Positions 12,490 through 23,355 of a stretch of DNA of 64,000 bases are shown one piece after another. The translations under genes and the position numbers were made by a program. The stretch is from Gonocerus acuteangulatus. Taxonomy: Eukaryota; Arthropoda; Insecta; Hemiptera; Coreidae. Position 1 is the first letter of the stretch; the number at the start of each line of letters is the position of its first letter. The notes beneath the pieces are model-generated. The model was not told the DNA's origin. It worked only from the letters and a program-made list of their open reading frames with translations, and did not search any database. The stretch is taken from positions 150,130,729-150,194,728 of the forward strand of contig OX328123.1 in NCBI GenBank assembly GCA_946811695.1, given 5' to 3'.

Positions 12490-12895
12490 CCGAATGTGCA
12501 AGTTCCATATAAAAAATTACAAAAAAAAGGTGGTTCAACATGTGTTTGAGTGAGAGTATGGTGTATGTGTTTGAGTGAGAGTAGGGTGTATGTTATAAAA
12601 TTACAAAAAAAAGGTGGTTCAATATGTGTTTGAGTGAGAGTATGGTGTATGTGTTTGACTGAGAGTATGGTGTATGTGTTTGAGTGAGAGTATGGTGTAT
12701 GTGTTTGAGTGAGAGTATGGTGTATGTTATATGTGTTTGAGTGAGAGTATGGTGTATGTGTTTGAGTGAGAGTATGTTGAATGTTATAAAATTACAAAAA
12801 AAAGGTGGTTCAATATGTGTTTGAGTAAGAGTATGTTATATGTGTTTGAGTGAGACTATGGTGTATGTGTTTGAGTGAGAGTATGGTGTATGTTA
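12490..12895. repeat. 25-bp minisatellite with interspersed spacer
   Basis: Unit GTGTTTGAGTGAGAGTATGG plus TGTAT repeated about 11 times, interrupted three times by an A-rich spacer containing AAAAGGTGGTTCA. Confidence 0.92.
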
Positions 12896-13725
12896 TAAAA
12901 TTCCAGTTGTTTAAAAATCATCTAAACAAAGATATCTACATTTTGGTTACGTTTCCAGTTAAGGAAATATTAGAAAGAAAATATTTCATTTACCTGCAGG
13001 ACCAGTTTTGGAATATTTTCTAAGATATCTCAAATACGTTTGGAAAACCAATAGGTCCGTTGTCTATGAATTTTGATGATAATTTGGAATGAAATGTTAA
13101 AGAGATCAGGATTTTGCAAGGCATATTGCGAAGGGGATATTTAGGTCGTATAGTATTTGACAGGAGGCATAAAAAGGAGCATTGACTATTCTACGAAGGA
13201 CTTGGGATTGAAATACATATACGTTGTAAATTTTCCCCTAGAAGTCAAGACCATATGTCCAAATAGGTGTGGTTAGAGTTATGTATATAGTGAGTGTGTG
13301 GTTTTGTGTCGTAAGCTTTGGAAACGTTTCAAGTAGTCTTCATAAGACTCCCCCCACCCATCTCTTCTGTTCAGCTCTTTTATTTTCAGTTGTGTGTGTG
13401 TGTGTGTGGGTTTCATATGAGTCTGCTGTTTATCAGAACCTTATTAGATACTGGACGTTCATACGAACATACGCAATGTTTAAAAATCATTTACGAATTT
13501 AATTTGCCGCCATGATATATTTCTGGCAAAGTTATTGATGGAATAACCTTAACGAGAAATTAGGAATCCTCCAGCTATATGGCATTTTCCTCCTGAAAAG
13601 TGATGTTATCGCGGGATCGCGTTAGCATGTAGACATATCTATATGGTGCGTTACGTAAGTAAGGATTAAAAGACTCCGAAAGAAATGTCAGAATTTGAAA
13701 CGACATCTGCACTACCTAGCAACTC
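12896..13725. other. Intergenic with R1-like body fragment
   Basis: 12950-13120 resembles R1 body sequence (AAGATATCTCAAATACGTTT). The rest has no recognised feature; overlapping frames at 13269-13515 are not convincing. Confidence 0.4.
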
Positions 13726-13929
13726 CATGACGACTCCCATTTCCACAAAGTGCAACGTTTCTTCGAGTTCCTGGCCGAAAACAAGATATTAACACTGCTC
13801 CACCTTCCTTATAGTCCTGAACTCATCCCAGCAGACTTATTTTCGTTTATTCGGATTAAGGCAACCCTGAAAGTAACGCGTTTTTCGTCCATTAAAAATA
13901 TCCTATCAGTCCTGACGAACGCCTTGTGA
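13726..13929 (+). pseudogene. mariner transposase remnant (C-terminal catalytic part)
   Basis: An open stretch of 67 codons without a start reads HDDSHFHKVQRFFEFLAENK, then HLPYSPELIPADLFSFIRIK and LKVTRFSSIKNILSVLTNAL before TGA. HD...YSPEL.PAD is the second and third catalytic Asp region of mariner transposases, with 34 residues between the two Asp (D34D). Further degenerate similarity (VESLEKMCRG) follows to about 14040. The first Asp and N-terminal domain are not recognisable upstream. Inactive. Confidence 0.75.
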
Positions 13930-14762
13930 ATGATTCTCGAAGACGCCTTTTGAGGCAGGTATCGGTGATAGTAGAATCGCTGGAAAAAATGTGTCGTGGA
14001 CCAGGACTTTGAAGATGTTTAAGTTTTTGTGCAAATCTGTTCAATAGTAGTATTTTTTTAAAAGAATAATTAACTATCGGAATTAACACTACTTGCACAG
14101 AGCCGATGATTGCGATACGAGAAGTGGCCGTGCGATACGATGAGAATCAGCGGACAATAACCCAGCAGGAAATTATTGACAAATGTAATCTTAGCCAAGA
14201 ACCATTTACTAACTCTTGTATTAATCTCTGGGAACAACGTGGGGACTAGAGTGGTCGCTAAAAATCCATGTCGGAATTTCATAAACGGCACCCTCTCAAA
14301 ATGGTCGCCCTTTCCAGATATTTAGATAGCCGAAGTTGGAGGTCGTTAACACGTGCCAAGCGGCAGGTTTTAAAAATGTTGATTTTTTCGCTGTTTGGCG
14401 ACTTTCAAGGCCAAAATCTCAGAAACGGCTCCTCCTATACACCCGAACTATGTCTTAAATTGAGGGCAATATTGTTCTACGTAATTCATATCCTTAGGAT
14501 AATTGCCGTAACATCAATTATAACGGATCCAGAACAGCCTCTGTCATCAATAACGGGACCTGGTACCTCTGAAAACGAACTTCGCATTTTATGAGAGAAT
14601 TTTTTTTTTATTTTTTTTTTCTCAAATGAAACAATTATTTATCGAATTGTCATTTTATGTCTATTAATGATTATTTAGACGTATGCTAGGTATTTTAAAT
14701 TTTTGTTTGCTGCACCAGTTTCATATTTTCGAGATTTGAGTCAGGGAAGTTTTGGGACGAGA
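13930..14762. other. Intergenic; 108-codon ORF of unknown nature (14268-14594)
   Basis: 14100-14260 on the plus strand reads VAVRYDENQRTITQQEIIDK, loosely like a mariner N-terminal region. The following open frame (SRSWRSLTRAKRQVLKMLIF ...) is not recognised. Probably transposon-derived, but I cannot support a function. Confidence 0.3.
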
Positions 14763-15032
14763 ACTGCTGTTGCCTACCGCCACCATATCCTTGAAGTGCT
14801 GTTGCCTACCGCCACCATATCCTTGAAGTGCTGTTGCCTACCGCCACCATATCCTTGAAGTGATGTTGCCTACCGCCACCATATCCTTGAAGTGCTGTTG
14901 CCTACCGCCACCATATCCTTGAAGTGCTGTTACCTACCGCCACCATAGCCTTGAAGTGCTGTTGCCTACCGCCACCATATCCTTGAAGTGCTGTTGCCTA
15001 CCGCCACCATATCCTTGAAGTGCTGTTGAGAG
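14763..15032. repeat. 32-bp minisatellite, about 8 copies
   Basis: Unit GCTGTTGCCTACCGCCACCA followed by TATCCTTGAAGT; eight nearly identical copies. 32 is not a multiple of 3, so it is not a conserved coding repeat. Confidence 0.95.
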
Positions 15033-16279
15033 CTGTAAAATAAGTTCTTCAACTGGACCTCAACCTCATATTTTCAAGAGATTTCAAAATGCATGGCCCA
15101 AGTTTGGCAAGACAAAATATGAAACCGGTATTAGCGAGAAAACAGTGAAAACTAGTCTAACCTCAGATGTTATTTCAAATTTTTCGGACGAGCTCAATGT
15201 TGAACTGACAAAATTCCAACCACGAGACGACATTAAAGAATTTCTTCAATTGGTTCTTGCGTTGTGGGAGCCTTGGATGGAAATCAAGTTGGATTCAGGA
15301 CACCAGCTCCTATTCATCAAGCTAGGTAGATGGCGAAAGTTATTTACTCTCTGAAAATTTACCTGTTCTGCGACCAGTTTAAAAAAGTCCGACTCGCAGG
15401 AACTGCATCATCTTAGCGCGGTTCCATTTATATCTCAAGTGTCATTTGAAAGATTAGAATTGAAATAAACTTCTTTTTTTATATATATCTCGTGCAAATT
15501 GTCAACATCTACTCGAACATATCGAATAAAAGCTATATTAAGGCGTCAGGGACACAGAAGCGGAAATTACATTTGCTCTCATTCTAAAGCAAAGCTCTAT
15601 AAATCAATACAAAATACAAACACATATGGACTTATTTAGGGGGGGGGGCGATATAAACGGAATCGCGCTAAGATGGTGCAGTTCCTGCGATTAGGACATT
15701 TTTTCCGTCTATTTCTTGTTAATTAAGAAAGGCACGTGATAAAGACCTCCTACCGGGCTCAAACTCGGGCTCATAACATTAAACATTTTGTAGAAAAGGT
15801 GATTTCAATAAGCAAAGCAAGGCTGGTAACTTGCTTAGGCGACAGTCTCTATGTTCTACTTGTTCCTCTTTCTATGGACCCAACAAAATTACCGTTACTC
15901 TCATAAAGCTCGTAAAGTTGGCATTTTCACCATGCATAAACTGACGGGGCTGACATTTGATAAGATTAAACTCAAACGGGCTGATAAAGTAGTTCCTCTC
16001 TTTTTGGGTCTGTTTACCTCTGTTATTAATTGGTTGTTGCTTTTTTTTCACTGTTTGCCTTAGTTTTTAATTGGTTGCTGTTATTTTGATGACATGAAAA
16101 GTTAATGGGAAGCATGTTTGTATTTTCTATTGTCAAATAGGGCTATGCTTTAGAATAAGAGAAAGCCGGATTGTCCAATTTCTGTTTAATTCTGTATAAG
16201 AGGGTTACTGTCGAATTCTGTTAATTTCGATTTTATTCATGATATGCCAGTGATTCAAAAAACAAAAACAAAAAAAAAT
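15033..16279. other. Intergenic with R1 family fragments on both strands
   Basis: 15386-15480 is an R1 terminus in plus orientation, and 15650-15705 is the same terminus inverted (GCGCTAAGATGGTGCAGTTC). The rest is unrecognised; 15720-16250 shows no feature. Confidence 0.45.
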
Positions 16280-18682
16280 GGAAAAAATGCAGTTTCACGC
16301 CCTCCAAACCGATTGCATTCAAATTTTGCACAATAACGTATTTTGATGCACTAAACACGAATACGATAAAAAAAAAAAAAACGTCGGATTTAACTAGGAA
16401 AGAAGTTATTAAGCACTTAAGTTCACTGTTATGCAGGTTATGAGAGCTAATGTAAACAACTAAATTTGTGACGACTTTAAGGCATAAATGACGACTTTAA
16501 GGCATATATGCTATGCGTTTCCGCTCGCTACGCTCGCTCAAAAAGATAACAAAACCCCAGTCAATCCAACTCGCTAAAATTAATAGAATATAATATTGAG
16601 CACTAAAGTTAGGAAGGTTATAAAACTAGGCGTCATCAGCGTATTTGTAAACACGCGCATGCGCAGATATGTAACATTGGGAAACAGAGAACTCTCATTT
16701 GAAATGTTCAGAAACCATTTATTCAAAGACATTGTTAATTTTAAGGGTATCCTCATCCGTCGTCACCTGTCGCTTAAGGGCATACGTGCTATGCGTTTCC
16801 GCTCGCTACGCTCGCTCAAGAAAATAACAAAACCCCAGTCAATCCAACTCGGTAAAATTAATAGCTCTCATAACCTGCATAACAGTGAACTTTAGTGCTT
16901 AATAACTTCGGTAATACTGAAGGAGAGCGTCCTCAGCGCCGATTTTCTTAAAAGTTTGCACTATAACGTATTTTGATGCTCTAAACACGAATCCGTTAAA
17001 AAAAATGTTGCTCTAAACTAGGAAAGAAGTTATTAAGCACTAAAGTTCACTGTTATGAAGGTTACAAACGATCGCATAAACAACGTACTTGTAAACTCGC
17101 GCATGCGCAATAGTCCTTAATGAAGAAGTGTAATTGAAATTAACTATCAATTATTAAAATTTAACAACACTTATTTATTCAGAAACATTTTTTTAAATAA
17201 TGAAACATTCTTCAAATTTCTTGTTTCGCTCCTGAAAAGTATTATATAACAGATATCCCTTAATAATTAGCTAATGCCTTTATGATTTGTTCCTTCTAAG
17301 CTTCTCTAATTCCCTCTAAGCTGTAATTAGCTTGTTATTGTTATCGTTATTACAGTTTTTTGTAGAAAGTGTTGAATAAAAATGAAGTTACACGACTTCA
17401 TAATTCTTATCCACAATCGAAAAGAATTACTCAAATTTTTAATACAAAACAAAGTTTTGAGTAATTCTCTCGATTGTGGAAAATGTGGGCAGCAGTTAAA
17501 CTTAAATGAAACTACTTTAGAATTTAGATGCCGAAAGCGTTATTACGAAAAGAACATCTACAAAAAATTAGTTCCAAAAGCAGTGTGATTTTCGTGCTAG
17601 CGCTAAGAAAAATACGTGGTTTCATAATGCGTCTGAAGATGTCTAGGAGGATTAGAAGAATGCCTTGGACGACTTTTGGGCATAGAATTATTTTAATTTC
17701 TGCGAGTTGGATTGACTAGGGGTTTTGATATCTTCTTGAGTGAGCGGAGCGAGCGGAAACGCATAGCTCGTATGTCCAAAAGCGACAGTTTACGACCAAG
17801 TCAGCTACCACAGGTGAGTCTAAATTTCAATTACAATTCCTCATTAAGGACTATTGCGCATGCGCGTGTTTACATATAAGCTGTTTACCCCGTCTTTTAT
17901 AACCTCCATAACAGTGAACTTTAGTGCTTAATAACTTCTTTCCTAGTTGTGAGCAACTTTTTTTTTAAAGGATTCGTGTTTAGAGCATCAAAATACGTTA
18001 TAGTTCAAACTTTGAAGAAAATCGGTGCTGAGGACGCTCTCCTTCAGTATTACCGAAGTTATTAAGCACTAAAGTTCACTGTTATGCAGGTTATGAGAGC
18101 TATTAATTTTACCGAGTTGGATTGACTGGGGTTTTGTTATTTTCTTGAGCGAGCCTAGCGAGCGGAAACGCATAGCATATGCCCTTAAGCGACAGGTGAC
18201 GACGGGTGAGGATGCCCTTAAAATTAACAATATCTTTGAATAAATGGTTTCTGAACATTTCAAATGAGAGTTCTCTGTTTCCCAGTGTTACATATCTGCG
18301 CATGCGCGTGTTTACAAATACGCTGATGACGCCTAGTTTTATAACCTTCCTAACTTTAGTGCTTAATATTATATTCTATTAATTTTAGCGAGTTGGATTG
18401 ACTGGGGTTTTGTTATCTTTTTGAGCGAGCGTAGTGAGCGGAAACGCATAGCATATATGCCTTAAAGTCATGTATGCCTTAAAGTCGTCACTTTAGTTGT
18501 TTACATTAGCTCTCATAACCTGCATAACAGTGAACTTAAGTGCTTAATAACTTCTTTCCTAGTTAAATCCGACTTTTTTTTTTTTTTTTTTTTTATCGTA
18601 TTCGTGTTTAATGCATTAAAATAAGTTATTGTGCAAAATTTGAAAGAAATCGGGTTGGAGGGCGTGAAACTGCATTTTTACC
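16280..18682. mobile_element. Merlin-type foldback element with nested inverted termini
   Basis: Outer arms of about 630 bp (16280-16909 and 18055-18682) are inverted copies ending GG(T/A)AAAAATGCAG. Inside lies a second inverted pair (16910-18054) beginning GGTAATACTGAAGGAGAG and ending with its complement. The centre carries a broken Merlin transposase start. Arms hold repeated CG-rich GAGCGAGCG...GGAAACGCAT motifs. The inner termini resemble those of the MITE at 22623-23347. No target duplication is visible at the outer ends. Confidence 0.75.
17382..17646 (+). pseudogene. Merlin (ISXO2-like) transposase, N-terminal fragment, frameshifted
   Basis: From ATG the frame gives MKLHDFIILIHNRKELLKFL, then a zinc ribbon with CGKC (about residues 33-36) and FRCRKRYYEK (about 49-58). 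After a +1 shift near 17583 the family continues as CDFRASAKKNTWFHNASEDV and then TAG. Zinc ribbon followed by RC+K and C.FRAS.+K.TWF is the start of IS1595/ISXO2-like (Merlin) DDE transposases, which cut and paste DNA. The DDE domain is absent, so this is a deletion derivative. It sits in the centre of the foldback, as expected for its former autonomous parent. Confidence 0.75.
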
Positions 18683-18744
18683 TATTGTTCTCAGCTGTTA
18701 ACATGTTTATAGAAGAAATTGACTGGTTTGCCAACAAAAAATAA

Positions 18745-19654
18745 ATGAGTACTTATCATAGAAAAATAAGCGCAAGAAATGCTTCTGGAAAGAAAAACTG
18801 GACGGGTTTGCTTCTACGAGAGATTTACGGGGAGGAGACAAAAGTCCCGGGTTATGAGCCTACACTACAAGGTATAGCGAACTACATCAGGGAGAATGAC
18901 TGCAGAAATGTGTTGGTCCTTACAGGCGGTGAAATATCTGATGATTCTTGGATTGCGGACTTACGAATCTCTATGGACAAATTAGGTGGTTCGTTCAAAT
19001 CATATCAAAGATTTCGTTTGCTTTTCGACTACAAATATTTTTTACGTAATCCTGAGGTGGTTTATAACGCATTCAAGAAGGCCCTGATGTCAGAGGCAAA
19101 AGCACCTACGATTGCACATTTCTTCATCAGACTTCTGGACAAAAAAGGAATCCTCCTTCGCCATTACACGGAAAACATGGACGATCTGGACGAAATTTCA
19201 GGATTAAAAGAAGACAAGATTGTCCGAGTAAACGGGACCTTTCACAGCTGGACATGCATCGAGTGCATGCAACATCATCCCAAGGACTGGGTGCAAGGAA
19301 AGTTGCAAGTCAACATGAAGCCAAAGTGTAACCGGTGTGATTCTGCTCTCAGACCTGACATTGTATTCTTTGGAGAGAACCTTCCCAAAAAATGTTTGAG
19401 GAACTTGATCTCTTTCAGTCGAGCCTTTCGCCATCTTTCCGTCCATGGTTGGCAAGAATGTTCCCAGGGTTGTCATGAACCAATCAGAGATCTCCGCAAG
19501 TCTCGGGTTCCAATTCAGGACTCGGGATGTTCTCTGGAAAGGCAGCCCGGATGAAGGATGCACAGAACTTGCTAACTATTTGGGCTGGTTACGGGATCTT
19601 GTGACATTAAAAGATTCCAACTGTGGAACACGTTATTATTCTTGTCTATAACTT
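18745..19654 (+). pseudogene. SIRT2-like sirtuin, intronless degenerate copy
   Basis: Intact frame 18745-19554 aligns in order to SIRT2-type NAD-dependent deacylases: LQGIANYIRENDCRNVLVLT (residues 41-60), YTENMDDLDEISGL (141-154), zinc cysteines C171/C174 and C195/C198, PDIVFFGENLP (204-214). Key sites are altered: the GAGIS NAD-binding motif is GGEIS (61-65), the GIPDFR motif is WIADLR, TQNID is TENMD, and the catalytic His-Gly is Asn-Gly (163-164). After about residue 225 the frame shifts; the C-terminal end (NVPRVVMNQ ... CTELANYLGWLRDL) continues in the +1 frame to 19651. No introns, poly(A) tail or promoter are visible. Most likely a retrocopy; enzymatically dead by the His loss. Confidence 0.8.
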
Positions 19655-19660
19655 CTGTAC

Positions 19661-20060
19661 AAATGTAGGCCTACATAGTATAAATTTCATTATCGGTATT
19701 TGACTTTGAACCAAGTTATGAATTTTTGGAATTTCAATTTTTTACATTTTTGAGGTTGTATATTTCAGATGGGACTGGATAAAAATCTGCGATTTTCACA
19801 CATTATTTAGTCCTATATAATAGCAAAGTGGAGTAATAATTTCATTATTGGTATTTGATTCTGAACCAAGGTATGAAATTTGGAAATTTTGATTTTTAAA
19901 CTTTTGTAAAGTTTCAGGTTGTATATCTCAGATGGGACTGGATAAAAATCCATGATTTTTACACATTATATAGTCCTTTATACTAGCAAAGATGAGTAAA
20001 AATTTCAATATTGGTATTTGACTCTGAACCAAGTTATGAATTTTTGAAATTTCGATTTTC
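19661..20060 (+). repeat. 163-bp tandem repeat, left array
   Basis: About 2.4 units; CAGATGGGACTGGATAAAAA recurs 163 bp apart (19771 and 19934 at GGGACT). The same repeat occurs inverted at 24746-25090, so the two arrays flank the LINE. Confidence 0.85.
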
Positions 20061-20216
20061 ATGGATGGACTGGACCATCAAAGTTTTATTTTATTTTATT
20101 TTAACTTACTGCCTCTACTCGAAAAGAGTCATTGGCAGGTCAATGAATTATTTACACTGGTAATTTTATTATTTTACAAAAGTCAATTATGTTTTGTGTT
20201 ATGTCGAGGTTGTCCA

Positions 20217-20870
20217 TTAGTGCTCTTTCAGGGTCTTCGGTATTCCTTGGGCTTCTCTTTCTTTATGGAAGACAGGACAGTGGAGGAGAATATGTTCGAC
20301 GGTTATGAGGTCCTGGCAAGTGTCGCATGTCGGTGGGTGTAAGCCACGTAGTAAGTGCGTGTGGGTCAATTTAATGTGCCCAATTCGCAGTCTTGTGAGC
20401 AGCACTTCATTTTTCCTGTTTTGCCGGTGTGACGTTGTCCATTCCTTTACATCTTCTTTAATTCTCCTTAGGTGGTTATTTAGTTTTAACCAATCTTCAG
20501 ACCACTGGAATAGTAATTTTTTCTTGACATAATATTTTATGTCCGGAGCGGGGGCTTCTTTAATAAAAATTACTCCTTCGACCTGTTCTCGAGCTGAGTT
20601 TGCCTCCTCATCTGCCTTCTGGTTAAGACCAATATCGCGGTGAGAAGGGACCCAGATGAGAGCAAGTGTCTTATTTGGCATTTGATATATGGATTCTTCT
20701 ATTTTTTGGGCTATTGGGTTCTGTGAGGTTCTGTCTTCAATCGATTTTAATGAACTCAACGAGTCCGTTAAGATTAAAATTTTAGATTTTTCTGAGTATT
20801 TGACTAATTGCAGTGCCTGCCAAATAGCAAAAGCTTCACCCGTAAATATACTATTGGCTTCATGGAGGTT
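20217..20870 (-). pseudogene. LINE ORF2, RNase H domain and Cys/His C-terminus
   Basis: Same frame as the RT, read through one TAG: NSIFTGEAFAIWQALQLVKY, ILILTDSLSSLKSIE, LALIWVPSHRDIGLNQKADE. The acidic residues of FTDAS, GEAFA, TDSLSS and ADEEA are the RNase H active-site set. Then [20 protein letters not shown] and CDTCQDLITVEHILLHCP, the Cys/His motif common at the end of I-type LINE ORF2. The stop codon follows LKEH. Confidence 0.88.
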
Positions 20871-22622
20871 CTACTTGATGGAAACATTTTCTTGTACAAT
20901 GGCACAGCCTACCCTAACTTCACTCTTAGAAGCATCAGTAAAAATCTTAATATAATCCTTATATTTTGTTAGTTGCTGCTGGAATAACTGTTCATAGATA
21001 AGTGTAGATGTTAATTGTTTAGGGAATTTTGACAAAGATAAGTCCAGTCCAAAATTTAAATTATTCCAGGGAGGTTTGGTGTCTAAAGAATTTCGGAGAA
21101 CTTCAGGAATTTGAAGATTAAAATAATTAATTAAATGAAATATTCTGTAAATAAATGAGTTTGGCCGCCGTCCGGGATCATCTGTGTTCCGTGCCGATAA
21201 TAATTCTGGGTGGTTGTTACTTGCTTTTAATGAAAAATAATAAGCTAAAGACAGATACGCTCTTCTGAAGTAGAGTGGAGGTTCACCACATTCTGCAAGA
21301 AGGCTAGCTGTCAGCGATGTTGGGAAAGCCCCAGTGCATATTCTGATCCCCATATGATGAATCGTATCCAGTATCTTCAAGGCTGTTGGACTAGCGGAGG
21401 AATACACCACTGATCCGTAGTCTAATTTACTTCTTATAAAAGTTTTATAAAGAGATAGCAATGTTTTGCGGTCGGAACCCCAATTAGTATTGGCCAGAAC
21501 TTTTAGCATAGCTAAACTTTTAAGACATTTTTTTTTCAGGTATTGTAAATGGGTTATCCAATTCAACTTCTGATCTAGGTATATCCCAAGGTATTTGTAA
21601 GAGTCGGCGTAGCGAAGAGTGGATCCAAATAAGTGTAAGGACGGATTGCTTTGGCAGTTCCTTTTTTTACAAAAATGCATACATGCCGTCTTTTGTTCAG
21701 AAAATTTAAATCCTGATTGCCTACACCAGGTTTCAAGGTTTTGGATTGAATTTTGGAGTTTTAATTTGAGGACATCTAAAGACTGGTCTCTTGCAAAAAT
21801 GGTCAGGTCATCTGCATATACAGAATAGTTTACTCTCGGGCGGAGGTTATTAACCACATCGTTGATTGAAACCAAGAAGAGTGTTACACTAAGAACTGAT
21901 CCTTGGGGGATTCCATTTTCTAAGCAGAAAGGCAAGGATGTCTGATTTCCAAGTTTAACCTTAAAGAGTCTGTCACTTAAGAAGTTTTTTATGTAATGTA
22001 GCATATGGCCTTGGACACCCCATTGGTGAAGAAGAGTCACTACACGATGGCGCCACACCATATCGTAGGCTTTCTGGATGTCAAAAAATACGGCTATCAG
22101 GTGTTCATTTTCTTCAAAAGCGGTTTGGATCTCATTCTCAAGGATCAGTAAATTGTCTAAGGTGGAATGTGTTTTTCGAAATCCGCATTGGTTCTTTATG
22201 ATCAGATCATTTTTGGAGAGAAAATATACTAATCGTTTGTTCGCCATTTTTTCCAGGATTTTAGACATACAAGAAATAAGTGATACTGGTCTAAAATTTG
22301 CAATGTTTAAGTTTTGATTTAAACTTTTACTGATTGGGATTACTATCGAGAGTTTCCAATCCCTGGGGAAAACATTTTTTGTCCAAATTTTATTATAAAT
22401 TGCAAGAAGTTGGCTTTTAGTTCTTGAAGATAAATTTTTTATAAATATGTATGGAATGTTGTCATATCCTTGAGATGAGCTAGATTTGCAAGATGAGAGA
22501 GCTTCTTCAAGCTCATCAAGGGCGAACGGTTCATCCATCTCTTGGTATTCATCATTTATTATGAGGGGTATACTTTCTTTGGCTGTTTTGATCTGCAAAA
22601 ATTCTGGATCATAATTTTCAGA
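20871..22622 (-). pseudogene. LINE ORF2, reverse transcriptase domain
   Basis: Resumes after the MITE in the same frame with SENYDPEFLQIK. RT blocks in order: SSSSQGYDNIPYIFIKNLSS, WKLSIVIPISK, NFRPVSLISCMSKILEKMAN, FDIQKAYDMVW, GIPQGSVLSVTLFLVSINDV, YSVYADDLTIF and YKYLGIYLDQKLNW. YADD holds the catalytic Asp pair. Reverse transcription of the element's own RNA primed at the nicked target is the known role. The frame is open to the TAG at 20873-20871 inside the first RNase H block (IKIFTDASKSE). Confidence 0.92.
22615..22622. repeat. Target-site duplication, left copy (TTTTCAGA)
   Basis: Identical to 23348-23355. Removing the MITE and one copy restores the LINE frame SAISKS-ENYDPEF. Confidence 0.92.
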
Positions 22623-23347
22623 GGTAAACCTGAAGGAGAGTGTCCTCAACACCGATTTTCTTCAAAGTTTGCACAATAACGTATTTTCATGCACTAAACA
22701 CGAATCCGTTGAAAAAAATTGTTGTTCTCAACCAGGAAAGAAGTTATTTAAAAAAAAAGTTCACTGTTATGAAGGTTAGGGAAGACTGCCTTGGACGACT
22801 TTTAGGCATAGAATTCTTTTTATTTCTGCGAGTTGGATTGACTAGGGGTTTTGATGTTTTCTTGAGCGAGCGGAGCGAGCGGAAACGCATAGCACGTATG
22901 CCCAAAAGCGACAGTTTACGACCAAGTCAGCTACCACAGGTGAGTCTAAATTTCAATTACACTTCGTCATTAAGGACTATTGCGCAGGCGCGTGTTTACA
23001 TATAAGCTGTTTACCCCGTCTTTTATAACCTCCATAACAGTGAACTTTAGTGCTTAATAACTTCTTTCCTAGTTGCGAGCAACTTTTTTTTTCAACGGAT
23101 TCGTGTTTAGTGCATCAAAATACGTTATAGTGCAAATTTTAAAGAAAATTTGGTCGTTTTTAACCCGCCAACAGCACCTTTGGTCGTTTGTAACCCGCTA
23201 ACAGTGAACTTTTTTTTTTTAAATAACTTCTTTCCTAGTTGAGAACAACAATTTTTTTCAACGGATTCGTGTTTAGTGCATGAAAATACGTTATAGTGCA
23301 AACTTTGAAGAAAATCGGTGTTGAGGACACTCTCCTTCAGGTTTACC
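22623..23347. mobile_element. Merlin-like MITE (725 bp) inserted in the LINE with 8-bp target duplication
   Basis: Termini GGTAAACCTGAAGGAGAG and its exact complement, flanked by TTTTCAGA at 22615-22622 and again at 23348-23355. Shares termini, the GAGCGAGCGGAGCGAGCGGA motif and the GACTGCCTTGGACGACTTTT-type segment with the foldback at 16280-18682. Non-coding. An 8-9 bp duplication is the known Merlin target-site length. Confidence 0.9.
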
Positions 23348-23355
23348 TTTTCAGA
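23348..23355. repeat. Target-site duplication, right copy (TTTTCAGA)
   Basis: Second copy of the 8-bp duplication bordering the MITE. Confidence 0.92.

Noticed and set aside
14268..14594. 108-codon ORF
   Set aside because: No recognisable domain and flanked by transposon debris; chance or repeat-derived ORF cannot be excluded.
14763..15032. Possible coding tandem repeat
   Set aside because: The 32-bp period shifts frame each unit and no reading frame spans it.
19204..19563. 119-codon minus-strand ORF
   Set aside because: Antisense shadow of the SIRT2-like frame.
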